NCBI GenBank assembly: GCA_964551015.1
Contig: CAZKBP010000014.1
Location: 58,982-122,981, forward strand
DNA length: 64,000 nucleotides
From: CAZKBP01 sp964551015
Lineage (GTDB): Bacteria > Bacteroidota > Bacteroidia > Cytophagales > Microscillaceae
Direction of reading: 5' to 3'
The notes under the pieces are model-generated. The model did not search any database, had not been told where the DNA came from, and was given only the letters and a program-made list of their open reading frames with translations. Shown here piece by piece: positions 8,203-16,756 of the stretch. Position 1 is the stretch's first letter. Every line of letters starts with the position of its first letter. Made by a program: the position numbers and the translations under genes.

Positions 8203-8375
8203 CGTGCGTTCCGAATAATCTGCTTCTCGGTTCGTTATTAATAAATTGTTATCTTTAGTAAGAGAAGGGCACGATTATCATAAAACTTGCTGTGTAGTAC
8301 GTATCTTAAAAACATAGTGTGCCTCTTCTTAAATCCAAAAAATACTGCTTTTAACTGAGTCTAGAATCTAATGAG

Positions 8376-10268
8376 ATGAAACTTCTTAAGTTTAAGTCAC
8401 TCAAAAGCCGCTTCTTCTTCACATTTCTGTTATTTACATCCATTACGCTCTTTGTCGCTATTTCTAGCTTTTGGTTTTATCAGAGAGCGAGTGAGTTGTC
8501 TTCTATTTCCATTCATATTGAGGATGTCCTCATTGATATTCTTCGGGTTATCAAAGAAGAGCAGGATTTTTTCAATTACGAAGCGATCAATCCTAGTTTT
8601 TTTCAAACAGAAAAAAGCGAATACCTCAAACGACACGAAAACCTGATCCAAAAGATTCGTCAAGAACTCTATGTCTTACTCCAGCAAAAGAGAACCAGAA
8701 ATCTGAACGTAGAAGGGGTCTTTTTGAAAAAAGATATCAAAGAGATTATTTATGCTTTGGAGCAATATCAAACTAGCTTCAAAGAGCTGGTTGAACTGAC
8801 CAAGCAACGAGGATTTAAGGATGATGGCATCGTGGGACAAATGCGAGCCAATATCCACGAACTGGAAGATCTGGATTATGGTCTTACGCTAGAAGATATA
8901 CTCACGCTCCGTCGTCACGAAAAGGACTTTCTACTCCGTAAAGATTTGAACTATGCCCGTAAGCTCAGGAAGGTCGGGCAAGTACTATTAAACAAATTAA
9001 ATAATCAGCCCAACTTGACCACAGAGCAGCGCGTTCGGGTCATTACCTTTCTCCGTGATTATCTCAGGTATTTTCAGCAACTGGAGAGGATAGAGTTGGC
9101 CATTGGTAATAATATCCTCGGGATGCAAGGAAAAATGAGACAACACGCCGACCAAGTAGCCTCGCTCATGGAAGAACTGCTCAAGAGAGTAAGCCTTGGC
9201 GTAGATAACCTGAAAACGCGTCAATTTCAAGTTTTTATCTCCATTATTCTGGGAAGTATGGTGGTCAGTCTTTTTTTGAGCTACTGGCTGGCAGTTCGGG
9301 TTACTAGCCCCGTTCGGCAACTTACGCAACGTATCCGAGAAACCGTGGATGCAGGTTTTCAGAATAAAAGCTCATTTTTAGTATCTAGTTCCGAAGACGA
9401 AATCGGAGAGCTTGGTCAAAACTTTGAGCTGATGCTACAAGAGATTCAAGTCAAACTCTTGGATATTCAGGAGAAAAATGACGAGCTGGCGCAACAAAAT
9501 GAAGAATTGAATGCGGTCAATCTCCACCTCAAGCAATCAGAACAACGCCTGAACCAACTCCATTCGGTCAAAGATCGGTTTTTTTCCATCATTTCGCATG
9601 ACCTCCGAGGGCCACTGCGTTCTCTACTAGCCTACCTAAAGGTGATGGAAGAAGATTATCAGGAGTTTAGCCCCGAAGAGATTCAAAAATATGCCATTGA
9701 TACCCAACGGTCTCTTGAGCGTGTTCTCCGATTATTAGAAAATTTGCTCAATTGGTCCCTCTCCCAAACCGGGGAAATGAAAATAGAACCGACTCGTTTG
9801 CATTTAAACTCGGTGGTCAGGGAAAATATAGCACTCTACAAGGAAACCGCACGAGAAAAAGACATTCGCCTGAGTATGGATATTCCAGATGATCTTTTCG
9901 TGTGGACAGACGCCAACATGCTTGATTTTGTGCTAAGAAATCTAACCTCTAATGCAATTAAATTTTCTCAAAAGGGTTCAGAAGTGCAAATAAAGGCAGA
10001 AAAGGTAGAAAGCGAAATAAAAATAGCTGTCAAAGACCAAGGGGTGGGCATGAGCCAAGCATTTGTGGATAAATTGCTCAAAGAAGAAAAACGCCAGACC
10101 ACCTTGGGAACATCCGAAGAAAAGGGAACGGGCTTTGGCTTATTAATGTGCAAAAATTTCATAGAAAATAATCAAGGCACTTTGCAAGTGCAGAGCACCG
10201 TGGGAGAAGGCACTGAAGTGTACTTCAATCTGCCCGAAGCCTCCGCCGAGCCTGAGCAAAATGCCTGA
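8376..10268 (+). CDS. Sensor histidine kinase (orphan)
   Basis: Predicted inner-membrane signal-transducing kinase of 630 aa. A first membrane helix lies near residues 11-33, followed by a ~245-residue helical sensor region facing the periplasm, a second helix near 282-305, a HAMP domain (VTSPVRQLTQRI onward), a coiled coil, and the kinase core: phospho-acceptor H408 in IISHDLRGPLR, the N box around NLTSNAIKFS, and the G boxes VKDQGVGMS and KGTGFGLLMCKNF. No response regulator gene is adjacent on either side, so its partner must be encoded elsewhere. The signal is unknown. A 173-bp gap with an imperfect inverted repeat separates it from the macrodomain gene, so it is probably a separate transcript. 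Confidence 0.92.
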   Translation: MKLLKFKSLKSRFFFTFLLFTSITLFVAISSFWFYQRASELSSISIHIEDVLIDILRVIKEEQDFFNYEAINPSFFQTEKSEYLKRHENLIQKIRQELYVLLQQKRTRNLNVEGVFLKKDIKEIIYALEQYQTSFKELVELTKQRGFKDDGIVGQMRANIHELEDLDYGLTLEDILTLRRHEKDFLLRKDLNYARKLRKVGQVLLNKLNNQPNLTTEQRVRVITFLRDYLRYFQQLERIELAIGNNILGMQGKMRQHADQVASLMEELLKRVSLGVDNLKTRQFQVFISIILGSMVVSLFLSYWLAVRVTSPVRQLTQRIRETVDAGFQNKSSFLVSSSEDEIGELGQNFELMLQEIQVKLLDIQEKNDELAQQNEELNAVNLHLKQSEQRLNQLHSVKDRFFSIISHDLRGPLRSLLAYLKVMEEDYQEFSPEEIQKYAIDTQRSLERVLRLLENLLNWSLSQTGEMKIEPTRLHLNSVVRENIALYKETAREKDIRLSMDIPDDLFVWTDANMLDFVLRNLTSNAIKFSQKGSEVQIKAEKVESEIKIAVKDQGVGMSQAFVDKLLKEEKRQTTLGTSEEKGTGFGLLMCKNFIENNQGTLQVQSTVGEGTEVYFNLPEASAEPEQNA

Positions 10269-10303
10269 ACGAAGCACTGACAAGACCCGTTTCTGCCCAG
10301 CAC

Positions 10304-10720
10304 TTACTGACCCTCGTAAATGGCCGAATGCTTATGGTCTTGATGAACCACGACCTTTAACTCTAAGTCTTGATCCACTTGCTCTCTCAATATCTGCCAG
10401 ATACGGAAGGCCATCATTTCGGGCGTAGGCACGGTATGTTTAAAATCTTCTACATCTTCATAGAGATTCTTGTGGTCATAACGCTCTTCAATCTCTCTTT
10501 TGACCATTTGCGCCAGACGCTGACGATCATAAACATTCCCTGAGGTTTCGTCCACTGCTCCCTTTAGAAAAACTTCCAGATTATAATTATGCCCCTGAAA
10601 ATTAGGTCTTTCCAGAGAGCTGGAGCCAAATATTTCTAGATTTTTTTCTTTGCTCCAGTGTGGGTTATAATGTCTAAAGGCCGCGTTGAAATGGGTTTTG
10701 TAGCAAATACTCGCTTCCAT
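10304..10720 (-). CDS. 6-pyruvoyl-tetrahydropterin synthase/QueD-family protein with altered active site
   Basis: The 138-aa protein aligns by eye with the PTPS/QueD fold from end to end (FGSSSL, FQGHNYNLEV, YDHKNLYEDV, PTPEMMAFRIW). Family enzymes act on dihydroneopterin triphosphate. Several key residues differ, however. The usual zinc motif SAAHRL reads NAAFRH, the catalytic Cys region GKCNN reads GSSSL, and HGHNY reads QGHNY, so two of three zinc His and the Cys are missing; the Asp-His pair of DHKNL is kept. ATG 10720 was preferred over an upstream ATG at 10765 because it gives the normal N-terminus and has AAAAAAGATC upstream. It could be a repurposed or inactive paralogue. Confidence 0.8.
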   Translation of the reverse strand: MEASICYKTHFNAAFRHYNPHWSKEKNLEIFGSSSLERPNFQGHNYNLEVFLKGAVDETSGNVYDRQRLAQMVKREIEERYDHKNLYEDVEDFKHTVPTPEMMAFRIWQILREQVDQDLELKVVVHQDHKHSAIYEGQ

Positions 10721-10818
10721 GATTGATCTTTTTTTTGAATGGATACAAATTGACTGATCTTGCAAACATCTTTACAAGAAAATGCTAGCAAGATTTGTTT
10801 GAGGTTCCGAAGCAGTAT

Positions 10819-11784
10819 TTAAAAATAGCTCGCCTTCAAACCTAATCCCGTGCGTTCGTCCCAGCCTTGCATCAGGTTCATATTTTGCACGGCTTGTCCT
10901 GAGGCTCCTTTCAGCAAATTGTCAATCAAACTGATGATATGAAGCTTATTCTCGTGCTGTTGCAGATACAAAATGGCTTTATTCGTATTGACTACCTGTT
11001 TCAAATCAGGGTTCTGCTCACTTAGCCACACGAAAGGATGGTCTTGATAATATGTTTCGTAAATAGCTTTTGCCTCAGCCAAATCCCCTTTCCAATCCAA
11101 ATACACACTCGCCAGAATGCCTCGGGTAAAATTCCCCCGCATCGGGATAAAATTGATAGCTTGGCTGAAATTAGATTGTAATTGCCTCAGACTCTGCCCA
11201 ATTTCCCCCAAATGCTGATGATTAAAAGCCTTGTAGATAGATACATTATTATTGCGCCAGCTATAATGGGTCGTCTCCTTGGGTGCTTGTCCGGCACCAG
11301 TGGAACCCGTGATGGCATGCATATGAATTTCTGAATTTAGCTTTTGCTCGTAAGCTAGTGGCAATAAGGCCAATTGAATACAAGTGGCAAAGCAGCCCGG
11401 ATTGGCGATAAAGTTTGCCCCACGGATGCGCTCTCTTTGTAACTCGGGCAATCCATAAATAAAATCGTGTTGGGCTTCCAAACGAAAGTCCTGGCTCAAA
11501 TCAATGATGCTTAGACCGTGAGGCAGTTGATTCGCTTCCAAAAAGACCTTGGCTTCTCCGTGCCCCACGCACAGAAACAAGAGATCAATCTGATTCCAAG
11601 CCAATTGATCCGTGAAATAAAGTTTGGTTTCACCTAATAAATCTTTGTGTACTTCGTGAATAGCCTTAGAAGCTTGGCTCTTGCTATGCACCCAAGCAAT
11701 TTCTACTCGGGGGTGGTGAATCAACAGACGCATCAACTCTCCGGCTGTATAGCCCGCGCCTCCTACGATACCGATTTTCATCAT
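10819..11784 (-). CDS. argC: N-acetyl-gamma-glutamyl-phosphate reductase
   Basis: Predicted NADPH-dependent reductase converting N-acetylglutamyl-phosphate to the semialdehyde in arginine synthesis. The 321-aa protein shows the Rossmann start IGIVGGAGYTAGELMRLL, the GHGEAKVFL segment, the active-site ANPGCFATC (C131), GSTGAGQAPKETTHYS and the HQHLGEI histidine. All are typical of ArgC, and the length fits the shorter type 1 form. It follows argG by 56 bp on the minus strand and is the last visible gene of a GNAT-argG-argC operon. An N-succinyl substrate is possible in this phylum and cannot be excluded. Confidence 0.93.
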   Translation of the reverse strand: MMKIGIVGGAGYTAGELMRLLIHHPRVEIAWVHSKSQASKAIHEVHKDLLGETKLYFTDQLAWNQIDLLFLCVGHGEAKVFLEANQLPHGLSIIDLSQDFRLEAQHDFIYGLPELQRERIRGANFIANPGCFATCIQLALLPLAYEQKLNSEIHMHAITGSTGAGQAPKETTHYSWRNNNVSIYKAFNHQHLGEIGQSLRQLQSNFSQAINFIPMRGNFTRGILASVYLDWKGDLAEAKAIYETYYQDHPFVWLSEQNPDLKQVVNTNKAILYLQQHENKLHIISLIDNLLKGASGQAVQNMNLMQGWDERTGLGLKASYF

Positions 11785-11840
11785 AATGTGATATAAAATG
11801 TATGATGTAAGAGTTATAAAATAGAATACATGAACAATGC

Positions 11841-13043
11841 TTATACATCTTTACTTACAGCATAAAATATTTTCAGAGCGTTAGACATCACCTTGGTAAA
11901 GCCTTTCACATCATCGCCTGTCCAGGCATTGTTCATCTCTCCGTATTGACCAAATTTGGCTTGCATCAGATCATAGTCCGATTTAATTCCCACCAATTCA
12001 AAGCGATAAGGCAAAAGCTTTACTTTGACCTCACCCGTTACGTGTTTTTGTGTATCTTCCAAGAAGGTTTCAATATTGCGCATCACGGGGTCAAGGTACT
12101 GTGCTTCGTGGAGGAGCATGCCGTACCAATTAGCCAGTTGCTCTTTCCAGTGAATTTGCCATTTGGTCAATACGTGTTTTTCCAGCAACTGATGCGCCTT
12201 GATGGTGATGAGAGCGGCGGCAGCCTCAAAGCCCACCCGACCTTTGATCCCGATGATGGTATCGCCTACGTGAATATCTCGCCCGATGGCATAGGCGGAG
12301 GCGATTTCCTCTAATTTTTGAATGGCCGCTACGGGATTCTCGAAGCTGCGGTCGTTTAACCCTTTTAATTCACCTTTTTCAAAATGCAAGCTGATTTCTT
12401 GTGGTTTTTCTGTTTCTAAAGGGCTTGGGTAAGCCTCTTCGGGCAGAGTTTGGTCGGAAGTCAGTGTTTCTTTGCCGCCCACACTGGTGCCCCAGAGTCC
12501 TTTGTTGATAGAGTAAACTGACTTTGTCCAATCGGCTTCCACGCCTTTATTTTGGAGGTATTTAATTTCTTCTTCACGCGAGAGTTGCTGATCGCGAATG
12601 GGGGTAATGATTTCAATTTCAGGCGCTAAGACTTGAAAAGCCAAATCAAAACGGACTTGATCATTACCTGCGCCTGTGCTGCCATGGGCCACATAGTGGG
12701 CACCGATTTCTTGAGCGTATTGGATAATGGCGATGGCCTGAAAGATACGCTCGGAGCTGACCGAGAGCGGATAGGTATGATTACGGAGAATATTGCCATA
12801 GACAAGATAGCGAATACATTTTTGGTAATAGTTTTCGGTTTCGTCTAGGGTTACGTGCTTCTCGACCCCGAGTTGGTAGGCTTTTTTCTCGATGTTTTGA
12901 AGTTCTTCTTCAGAGAAGCCCCCCGTGTTGACGATGGCCGAGTAGACTTTCAAACCTTTTGCTTCGGAGAGATATTTCACACAATAAGAAGTATCTAGCC
13001 CACCACTAAAAGCTAATACCACTTGATCTTTTGCAGTTGCCAT
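11841..13043 (-). CDS. argG: Argininosuccinate synthase
   Basis: Predicted ATP-dependent ligase joining citrulline and aspartate. The N-terminal ATP-binding loop VVLAFSGGLDTSYCVKYL, the HGSTGAGNDQVRFD motif and WGTSVGG are diagnostic. I chose ATG 13043 (400 aa, starting MATAKDQVVLAFSGG) because the frame upstream adds a basic 44-residue stretch unknown in ArgG. With this start the gene overlaps the last 31 bp of the upstream acetyltransferase, which suggests translational coupling. argC follows 56 bp downstream. Confidence 0.95.
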   Translation of the reverse strand: MATAKDQVVLAFSGGLDTSYCVKYLSEAKGLKVYSAIVNTGGFSEEELQNIEKKAYQLGVEKHVTLDETENYYQKCIRYLVYGNILRNHTYPLSVSSERIFQAIAIIQYAQEIGAHYVAHGSTGAGNDQVRFDLAFQVLAPEIEIITPIRDQQLSREEEIKYLQNKGVEADWTKSVYSINKGLWGTSVGGKETLTSDQTLPEEAYPSPLETEKPQEISLHFEKGELKGLNDRSFENPVAAIQKLEEIASAYAIGRDIHVGDTIIGIKGRVGFEAAAALITIKAHQLLEKHVLTKWQIHWKEQLANWYGMLLHEAQYLDPVMRNIETFLEDTQKHVTGEVKVKLLPYRFELVGIKSDYDLMQAKFGQYGEMNNAWTGDDVKGFTKVMSNALKIFYAVSKDV

Positions 13044-13723
13044 TTTCCAGATGATTTGATGAGTTTTCTTGATTTTTTGCTTTCGTTTCTTCGGTCGCGT
13101 TGTTCTTTCCATTGGAGCAAGATGTGTCGCTTGAAGGCCAACCAACGCTCGTAGACTTTGAAGGAGTGTTGCCATTTTTTGTGCTGGGGCTTTTTCTGAG
13201 GGTCATACATCATGCCCGTGCAGAGGCAGTGTTTGCGTTGGGTGCGGGTGAGTACGTCGTAATTTACACAACTCTGGCAGCCTTTCCAAAATTCATCATC
13301 CTGGGTAAGCTCCGAGAAAGTAACGGGCTTGTAGCCCAGCTCAGAGTTGATTTTCATGACGGGGAGGCTGGTGGTGAGGCCGAAAATTTTGGCTTCGGGG
13401 AAAAGCTTTTGAGAAAGCTCAAAGGCTTTCTTTTTGATGCTCTTGGCCAAGCCAGAGCCTCTGAAGTCGGGATTGACAATGAGGCCAGAATGCGCCACGT
13501 ATTTGCCGTGGCTCCAAGTCTCGATGTAGCAAAAGCCAGCTAATTCCTCACCCGAAAGGGCGATAATGGCCTTCCCTTCCCGCATTTTGTTTCGAATATA
13601 TTCGTGTGAGCGTTTGGCAATACCTGTGCCGCGAATCTTAGCGGCAGACTCGATCATATCACAAATGCGCTCAACGTAGTTGGAGTGACCTTCGTGCGCC
13701 ACTAGAATATCTACTTTGTACAT
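13013..13723 (-). CDS. GNAT acyltransferase of the arginine operon (candidate N-acetylglutamate synthase)
   Basis: A 236-aa GNAT protein. The acetyl-CoA binding motif NPDFRGSGLAKSIKKKA (about 84-100) follows a beta hairpin (GFCYIETW). The family is sure; the exact substrate is not. It is the first gene of an operon with argG and argC and overlaps argG by 31 bp, which makes glutamate N-acylation (acetyl or succinyl) the natural guess. The C-terminal part is unusual: four Cys arranged CxxC and CxC (C149, C152, C166, C168) could bind a metal, followed by a strongly basic tail of ~60 residues rich in Lys, Arg and Trp. No amino-acid kinase domain of the classical ArgA type is present. Confidence 0.8.
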   Translation of the reverse strand: MYKVDILVAHEGHSNYVERICDMIESAAKIRGTGIAKRSHEYIRNKMREGKAIIALSGEELAGFCYIETWSHGKYVAHSGLIVNPDFRGSGLAKSIKKKAFELSQKLFPEAKIFGLTTSLPVMKINSELGYKPVTFSELTQDDEFWKGCQSCVNYDVLTRTQRKHCLCTGMMYDPQKKPQHKKWQHSFKVYERWLAFKRHILLQWKEQRDRRNESKKSRKLIKSSGKWQLQKIKWY

Positions 13724-14395
13724 AGGTTTCAGGATGAATCAATAGAAAATAGAAATTAAATTGAGGTAGACCTTGAAGGTTGGAGGAGGGAAACAGTCCC
13801 TCGGGGACAATATGAGTTCTTTACGCCCTGAGAGGGCGTGGACGGCGACGTACCGGAAGTGAAATATTGAATAATATGTTAGCAGTAGAACTCACTGTAC
13901 AATGGTAGAAAATTAGCACTTAAATTACCAATCTAAGCCTGATTATTTTTCTCTTGGCTAAATGTCTCTTGCTGGAATTATATTTTCAGAAGAAATATTT
14001 AAACTTTGTTCATGCTAATAACAAGCTGCCCGAGAGGCTAAGTGGTGCGTGTTAAGTAAAAAAGAATATTTCAAGAAATCTCGTTCATTGCTGTCAAAGA
14101 TGAAACAAAAATACCTGCCTACTGGGTTTTTATAATGTACTTAGAAAGTATGAGGATAGATTCCTTGGAATAAAGTATATAGAAGATTTTTAGTGAAATT
14201 TTTTAATATTTTTAGATAAAACAGTAAAATCTCGACTACTTTTTTCAAAAAAAATGCGTACATTCTAACAGAATCACACATGTAGTATTGACTATCTGTG
14301 GGAAGGAACACACAAACTGCAATTGGATTCTTCGTTGCAAGTATCCTCATTTGTACATCATCACCAAGATCTTTAACCATTTAACCTCAAAGCCC
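13724..14395. other. Intergenic region upstream of the arginine operon
   Basis: This stretch separates the minus-strand arginine operon from a plus-strand secreted protein. It must hold both promoters. It contains the two REP-like hairpins at 13796-13839; otherwise it is AT-rich, and I see no gene with a convincing start and composition. A short reverse frame at 14141-14380 lacks any recognisable feature. Confidence 0.5.
13796..13839. repeat. Paired GC-rich hairpins, REP-like
   Basis: Two perfect short hairpins stand close together in AT-rich DNA: GTCCC/GGGAC around TCG (13796-13808) and ACGCCCT/AGGGCGT around GAG (13823-13839). Neither is followed by a T-run, so a terminator role is unlikely. 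The arrangement recalls REP elements, but no second copy was found in this window, so this remains a guess. They lie 70-130 bp ahead of the arginine operon and would also fall in its leader if transcription starts far upstream. Confidence 0.35.
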
Positions 14396-14830
14396 ATGAA
14401 AGCTTTTTTTACTATGCTCTTATTCGTCATCCTACTAAGTGTGTCTGCCTTTGTGAGTGAATATTCCCTCCATTTTGTCAAAGCAAATACGGCACAGGCT
14501 ACCTTGGTTTCACCGAAGAAGGATACTCATATTTCTTTTTTTTACGGTTGGCTGAAATGCGATGGAAAATCCTTTTTCTTCGTGCAAAAAGGATTTTCTG
14601 ATAGCTGTTCAGAGGATATTCCCAGTCATTTGCAACTGCGAGAGCAAGCCACCCAGCAATTATCTTCTCTCCTGCGTAGTGAGTATCGTCAGTTTAATAT
14701 CGTCAAAGTACAAGAAGCAGGCTGCTTCGAGGACATCGAGAGCCTCAATGGTATGAAGAAGAAATTGAAGCAAAATAAAACACACGTTTTAGAGCTTCCA
14801 CTCAAATTAGAGGCGGGTAATGATGGCTAA
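14396..14830 (+). CDS. Small secreted or membrane-anchored hypothetical protein
   Basis: A 144-aa protein beginning MKAFFTMLLFVILLSVSAF, a clear signal peptide or membrane anchor; ATG 14396 is chosen because the upstream extension (to 14288) would bury that signal. The remainder has four Cys (in WLKCDGKS, DSCSED, EAGCFED) spread over ~70 residues, which could form disulfides in the periplasm. I do not recognise the family. It lies 79 bp before the metallo-hydrolase start on the same strand. Coding potential is reasonable; function unknown. Confidence 0.6.
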   Translation: MKAFFTMLLFVILLSVSAFVSEYSLHFVKANTAQATLVSPKKDTHISFFYGWLKCDGKSFFFVQKGFSDSCSEDIPSHLQLREQATQQLSSLLRSEYRQFNIVKVQEAGCFEDIESLNGMKKKLKQNKTHVLELPLKLEAGNDG

Positions 14831-14909
14831 AATTTAATCATCCCATCAGACCCAACCCGAGAGATTGGATAATGTATTAGATATGGCTAGTTTTGTAAAA
14901 ACATCGCCT

Positions 14910-15548
14910 ATGATACAAATTCAATCTTTTGTTTTTAGCCCCTTTGCTGAGAACACGTATGTTCTTTACGATGATACCCAAGAAGCCGTCATCATTGATC
15001 CTGGCTGCAATTCTCCCCAAGAACATCAAACCCTGACCGATTTTATTGAAGAAAACCAGCTCAAGGTAGTCAAGCTGCTCAATACCCATTGTCATTTGGA
15101 TCACGTCTTTGGGAATCAATTCGTGAAAGATACTTATGGCGTGGATTTATATATCCATGAGAAGGATTTGCCCATCCTCCAATCTGCCAAGATGGCTGCG
15201 CAAATGTACGGAGTGAAGCCCTTTGTGGCATCAGAAGCCGATCATTTTTTGGAAGAAGGCGACCAGGTAAGCTTCGGAGATTCTGAACTGGAGGTGATTT
15301 TTGTGCCGGGGCACGCGCCCGGGCATATTGCCTTTGTGAGTCAAGCGCAAAAATTCGCCATCAGTGGGGATGTACTTTTTCAAATGGGCATTGGTCGTTA
15401 TGATTTGCCTGGCTGTAATTATGATGATCTGATGAAAAGTATTCGGGAAAAATTACTCCAACTGGGCGATGACTTTGAAATCTATCCTGGGCACGGCCCG
15501 AGCACCCAGATTGGCTTTGAAAAAGCCAATAATCCTTTTTTAAATTAA
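14910..15548 (+). CDS. Metallo-beta-lactamase fold hydrolase (glyoxalase II-like)
   Basis: A 212-aa protein with the full MBL metal motif THCHLDH (H60, H62, D64, H65), followed by the later ligands GHAPGHIAF, SGDVLF and YPGHGPST. It is the single-domain, glyoxalase-II-like type common in Bacteroidota, usually hydrolysing thioesters such as S-lactoylglutathione analogues; the true substrate is unknown. ATG 14910 is chosen because homologues begin at MIQIQSF; an in-frame ATG at 14865 would add 15 atypical residues. It is followed after 12 bp by a DUF3592 gene and then pssA, probably one operon. Confidence 0.9.
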   Translation: MIQIQSFVFSPFAENTYVLYDDTQEAVIIDPGCNSPQEHQTLTDFIEENQLKVVKLLNTHCHLDHVFGNQFVKDTYGVDLYIHEKDLPILQSAKMAAQMYGVKPFVASEADHFLEEGDQVSFGDSELEVIFVPGHAPGHIAFVSQAQKFAISGDVLFQMGIGRYDLPGCNYDDLMKSIREKLLQLGDDFEIYPGHGPSTQIGFEKANNPFLN

Positions 15549-15560
15549 GCTTTTAGCCCC

Positions 15561-16010
15561 GTGAGTAAACCAAAAAAAGCACCTTTTCGCAATACCATTC
15601 GCATACTTTCGGTAGTGGCGATTTTTTCCGTGGCGGTGGCTATTTATGCCTTTTACAACCTGAGTACTTTTGTAGCCCAGGCGGAGCGAGCCAAAGGAAC
15701 GATTGTAGGTTTTGAAAAACAAAGAAAAGTATTCAAACCGGTTATCACCTTCCGAACGGCGGAGGGTGATTCGGTTACTTTTACTACCGTGATGGGTTCT
15801 GAAGACACCATGCTGGTCAAAACGGGGAGTAAAGTCAAGGTGCTTTATTATCCCGAAGCTCCCGAGAACGCCGTTTTGGAGAGCGAGCGCGAGCTTTGGT
15901 TCCCGCCTGCTATGATTTTGCTCTTTGGGGTAGGGCCTTTGATTTTTATCTTGATTTTGAGAGCGATTTTAGTGCCCAAGCCAAATGAACATCCAGAAAC
16001 AAATTCCTAA
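15561..16010 (+). CDS. DUF3592-type membrane protein
   Basis: A 149-aa protein with two membrane helices (about 12-36 and 114-138) enclosing a small beta-rich extracytoplasmic domain with the motifs AKGTIVGF, PVITFRTAEG and VKVLYYPEAPENA, which fits DUF3592. Function in the family is not established. The start is a GTG at 15561, 12 bp after the metallo-hydrolase stop, and its end overlaps the pssA start by 26 bp, suggesting translational coupling with phospholipid synthesis. Confidence 0.8.
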   Translation: MSKPKKAPFRNTIRILSVVAIFSVAVAIYAFYNLSTFVAQAERAKGTIVGFEKQRKVFKPVITFRTAEGDSVTFTTVMGSEDTMLVKTGSKVKVLYYPEAPENAVLESERELWFPPAMILLFGVGPLIFILILRAILVPKPNEHPETNS

Positions 16011-16737
16011 TTTCCTCACGCTCTGCAACTTGTTTTGTGGGTGTCTGGGCTTGGCCTCTCTGGATGTAGTGTTGATGGCTTGGATGATTCTGGTGGGCTT
16101 GGTTTTTGATTTTGCCGACGGCTTGACTGCCCGTGCTTTAAAAGCGCAATCTGAATTGGGAAAGCAGCTAGACTCTTTGGCTGATTTAGTGACCTTTGGA
16201 GTGCTACCGGGAATGATTGTCTATCATTTGCTTAATTTCAAATCATCACTTGCCTCTCTGGCGGTATTAATCGGACCTGAAGCTCTCGGCGTGCCTTCTG
16301 CCCACGATTATTTGCCCTATATCGCCTTCTTGGTTCCGGTTTTTTCAGCGATCAGGTTAGCCAAGTTTAATATCGATCAGGAGCAGACGCATACTTTCAC
16401 GGGACTTCCCACGCCCGCGAGTGCTTTGTTGATTGCTTCCTTCCCTTTGAGCTTGGAGCAATATTCGGATTCTCTGCAAGCGTTCCTGCTACTTAATCCT
16501 TGGTTTTGGATTGGATTTACAATTTTTATTTCCTTTCTACTGGTTTCACCCCTTCGGCTCTTTTCGCTCAAGTTCAAACATTATGATTGGGTCGGCAATG
16601 AGGTTCGTTACATTTTTTTGTTGGTGAGTTTGGTTCTGTTGATTTTCCTGCAATTTCTGGCCGTACCGCTGGTGATTGTTTTATATCTACTACTTTCCCT
16701 ATTGGGAAATGCAGAGAAAGCCCAAAACTCCAATTGA
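15985..16737 (+). CDS. pssA: CDP-diacylglycerol-serine O-phosphatidyltransferase
   Basis: Predicted integral inner-membrane enzyme making phosphatidylserine, the precursor of phosphatidylethanolamine. The 250-aa protein has the CDP-alcohol phosphotransferase signature: D and DG in DFADGLTARALK, then G, D and D in GKQLDSLAD, exactly spaced, followed by LVTFGVLPGM. Several hydrophobic helices follow. It begins inside the upstream DUF3592 gene (26-bp overlap). A phosphatidylserine decarboxylase, which often neighbours it, is not in the window. It converges on guaC with a shared hairpin. Confidence 0.93.
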   Translation: MNIQKQIPNFLTLCNLFCGCLGLASLDVVLMAWMILVGLVFDFADGLTARALKAQSELGKQLDSLADLVTFGVLPGMIVYHLLNFKSSLASLAVLIGPEALGVPSAHDYLPYIAFLVPVFSAIRLAKFNIDQEQTHTFTGLPTPASALLIASFPLSLEQYSDSLQAFLLLNPWFWIGFTIFISFLLVSPLRLFSLKFKHYDWVGNEVRYIFLLVSLVLLIFLQFLAVPLVIVLYLLLSLLGNAEKAQNSN

Positions 16738-16748
16738 GAGCTTTGGGC
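16720..16748. terminator. Bidirectional hairpin between pssA and guaC
   Basis: GCCCAAA (16720-16726) pairs with TTTGGGC (16742-16748), with an inner CTC/GAG pairing across one mismatch. The hairpin overlaps the pssA stop codon and lies 9 bp from the guaC stop. T-runs are weak on both sides, so it may act as a modest bidirectional terminator or mRNA-end stabiliser. Confidence 0.45.
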
Positions 16749-16756
16749 AAAAGCTG

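Noticed and set aside
13044..13175. Upstream extension of argG by 44 residues
   Set aside because: The extra residues are basic and unlike any ArgG, and they overlap the acetyltransferase gene; the start at 13043 matches the family.
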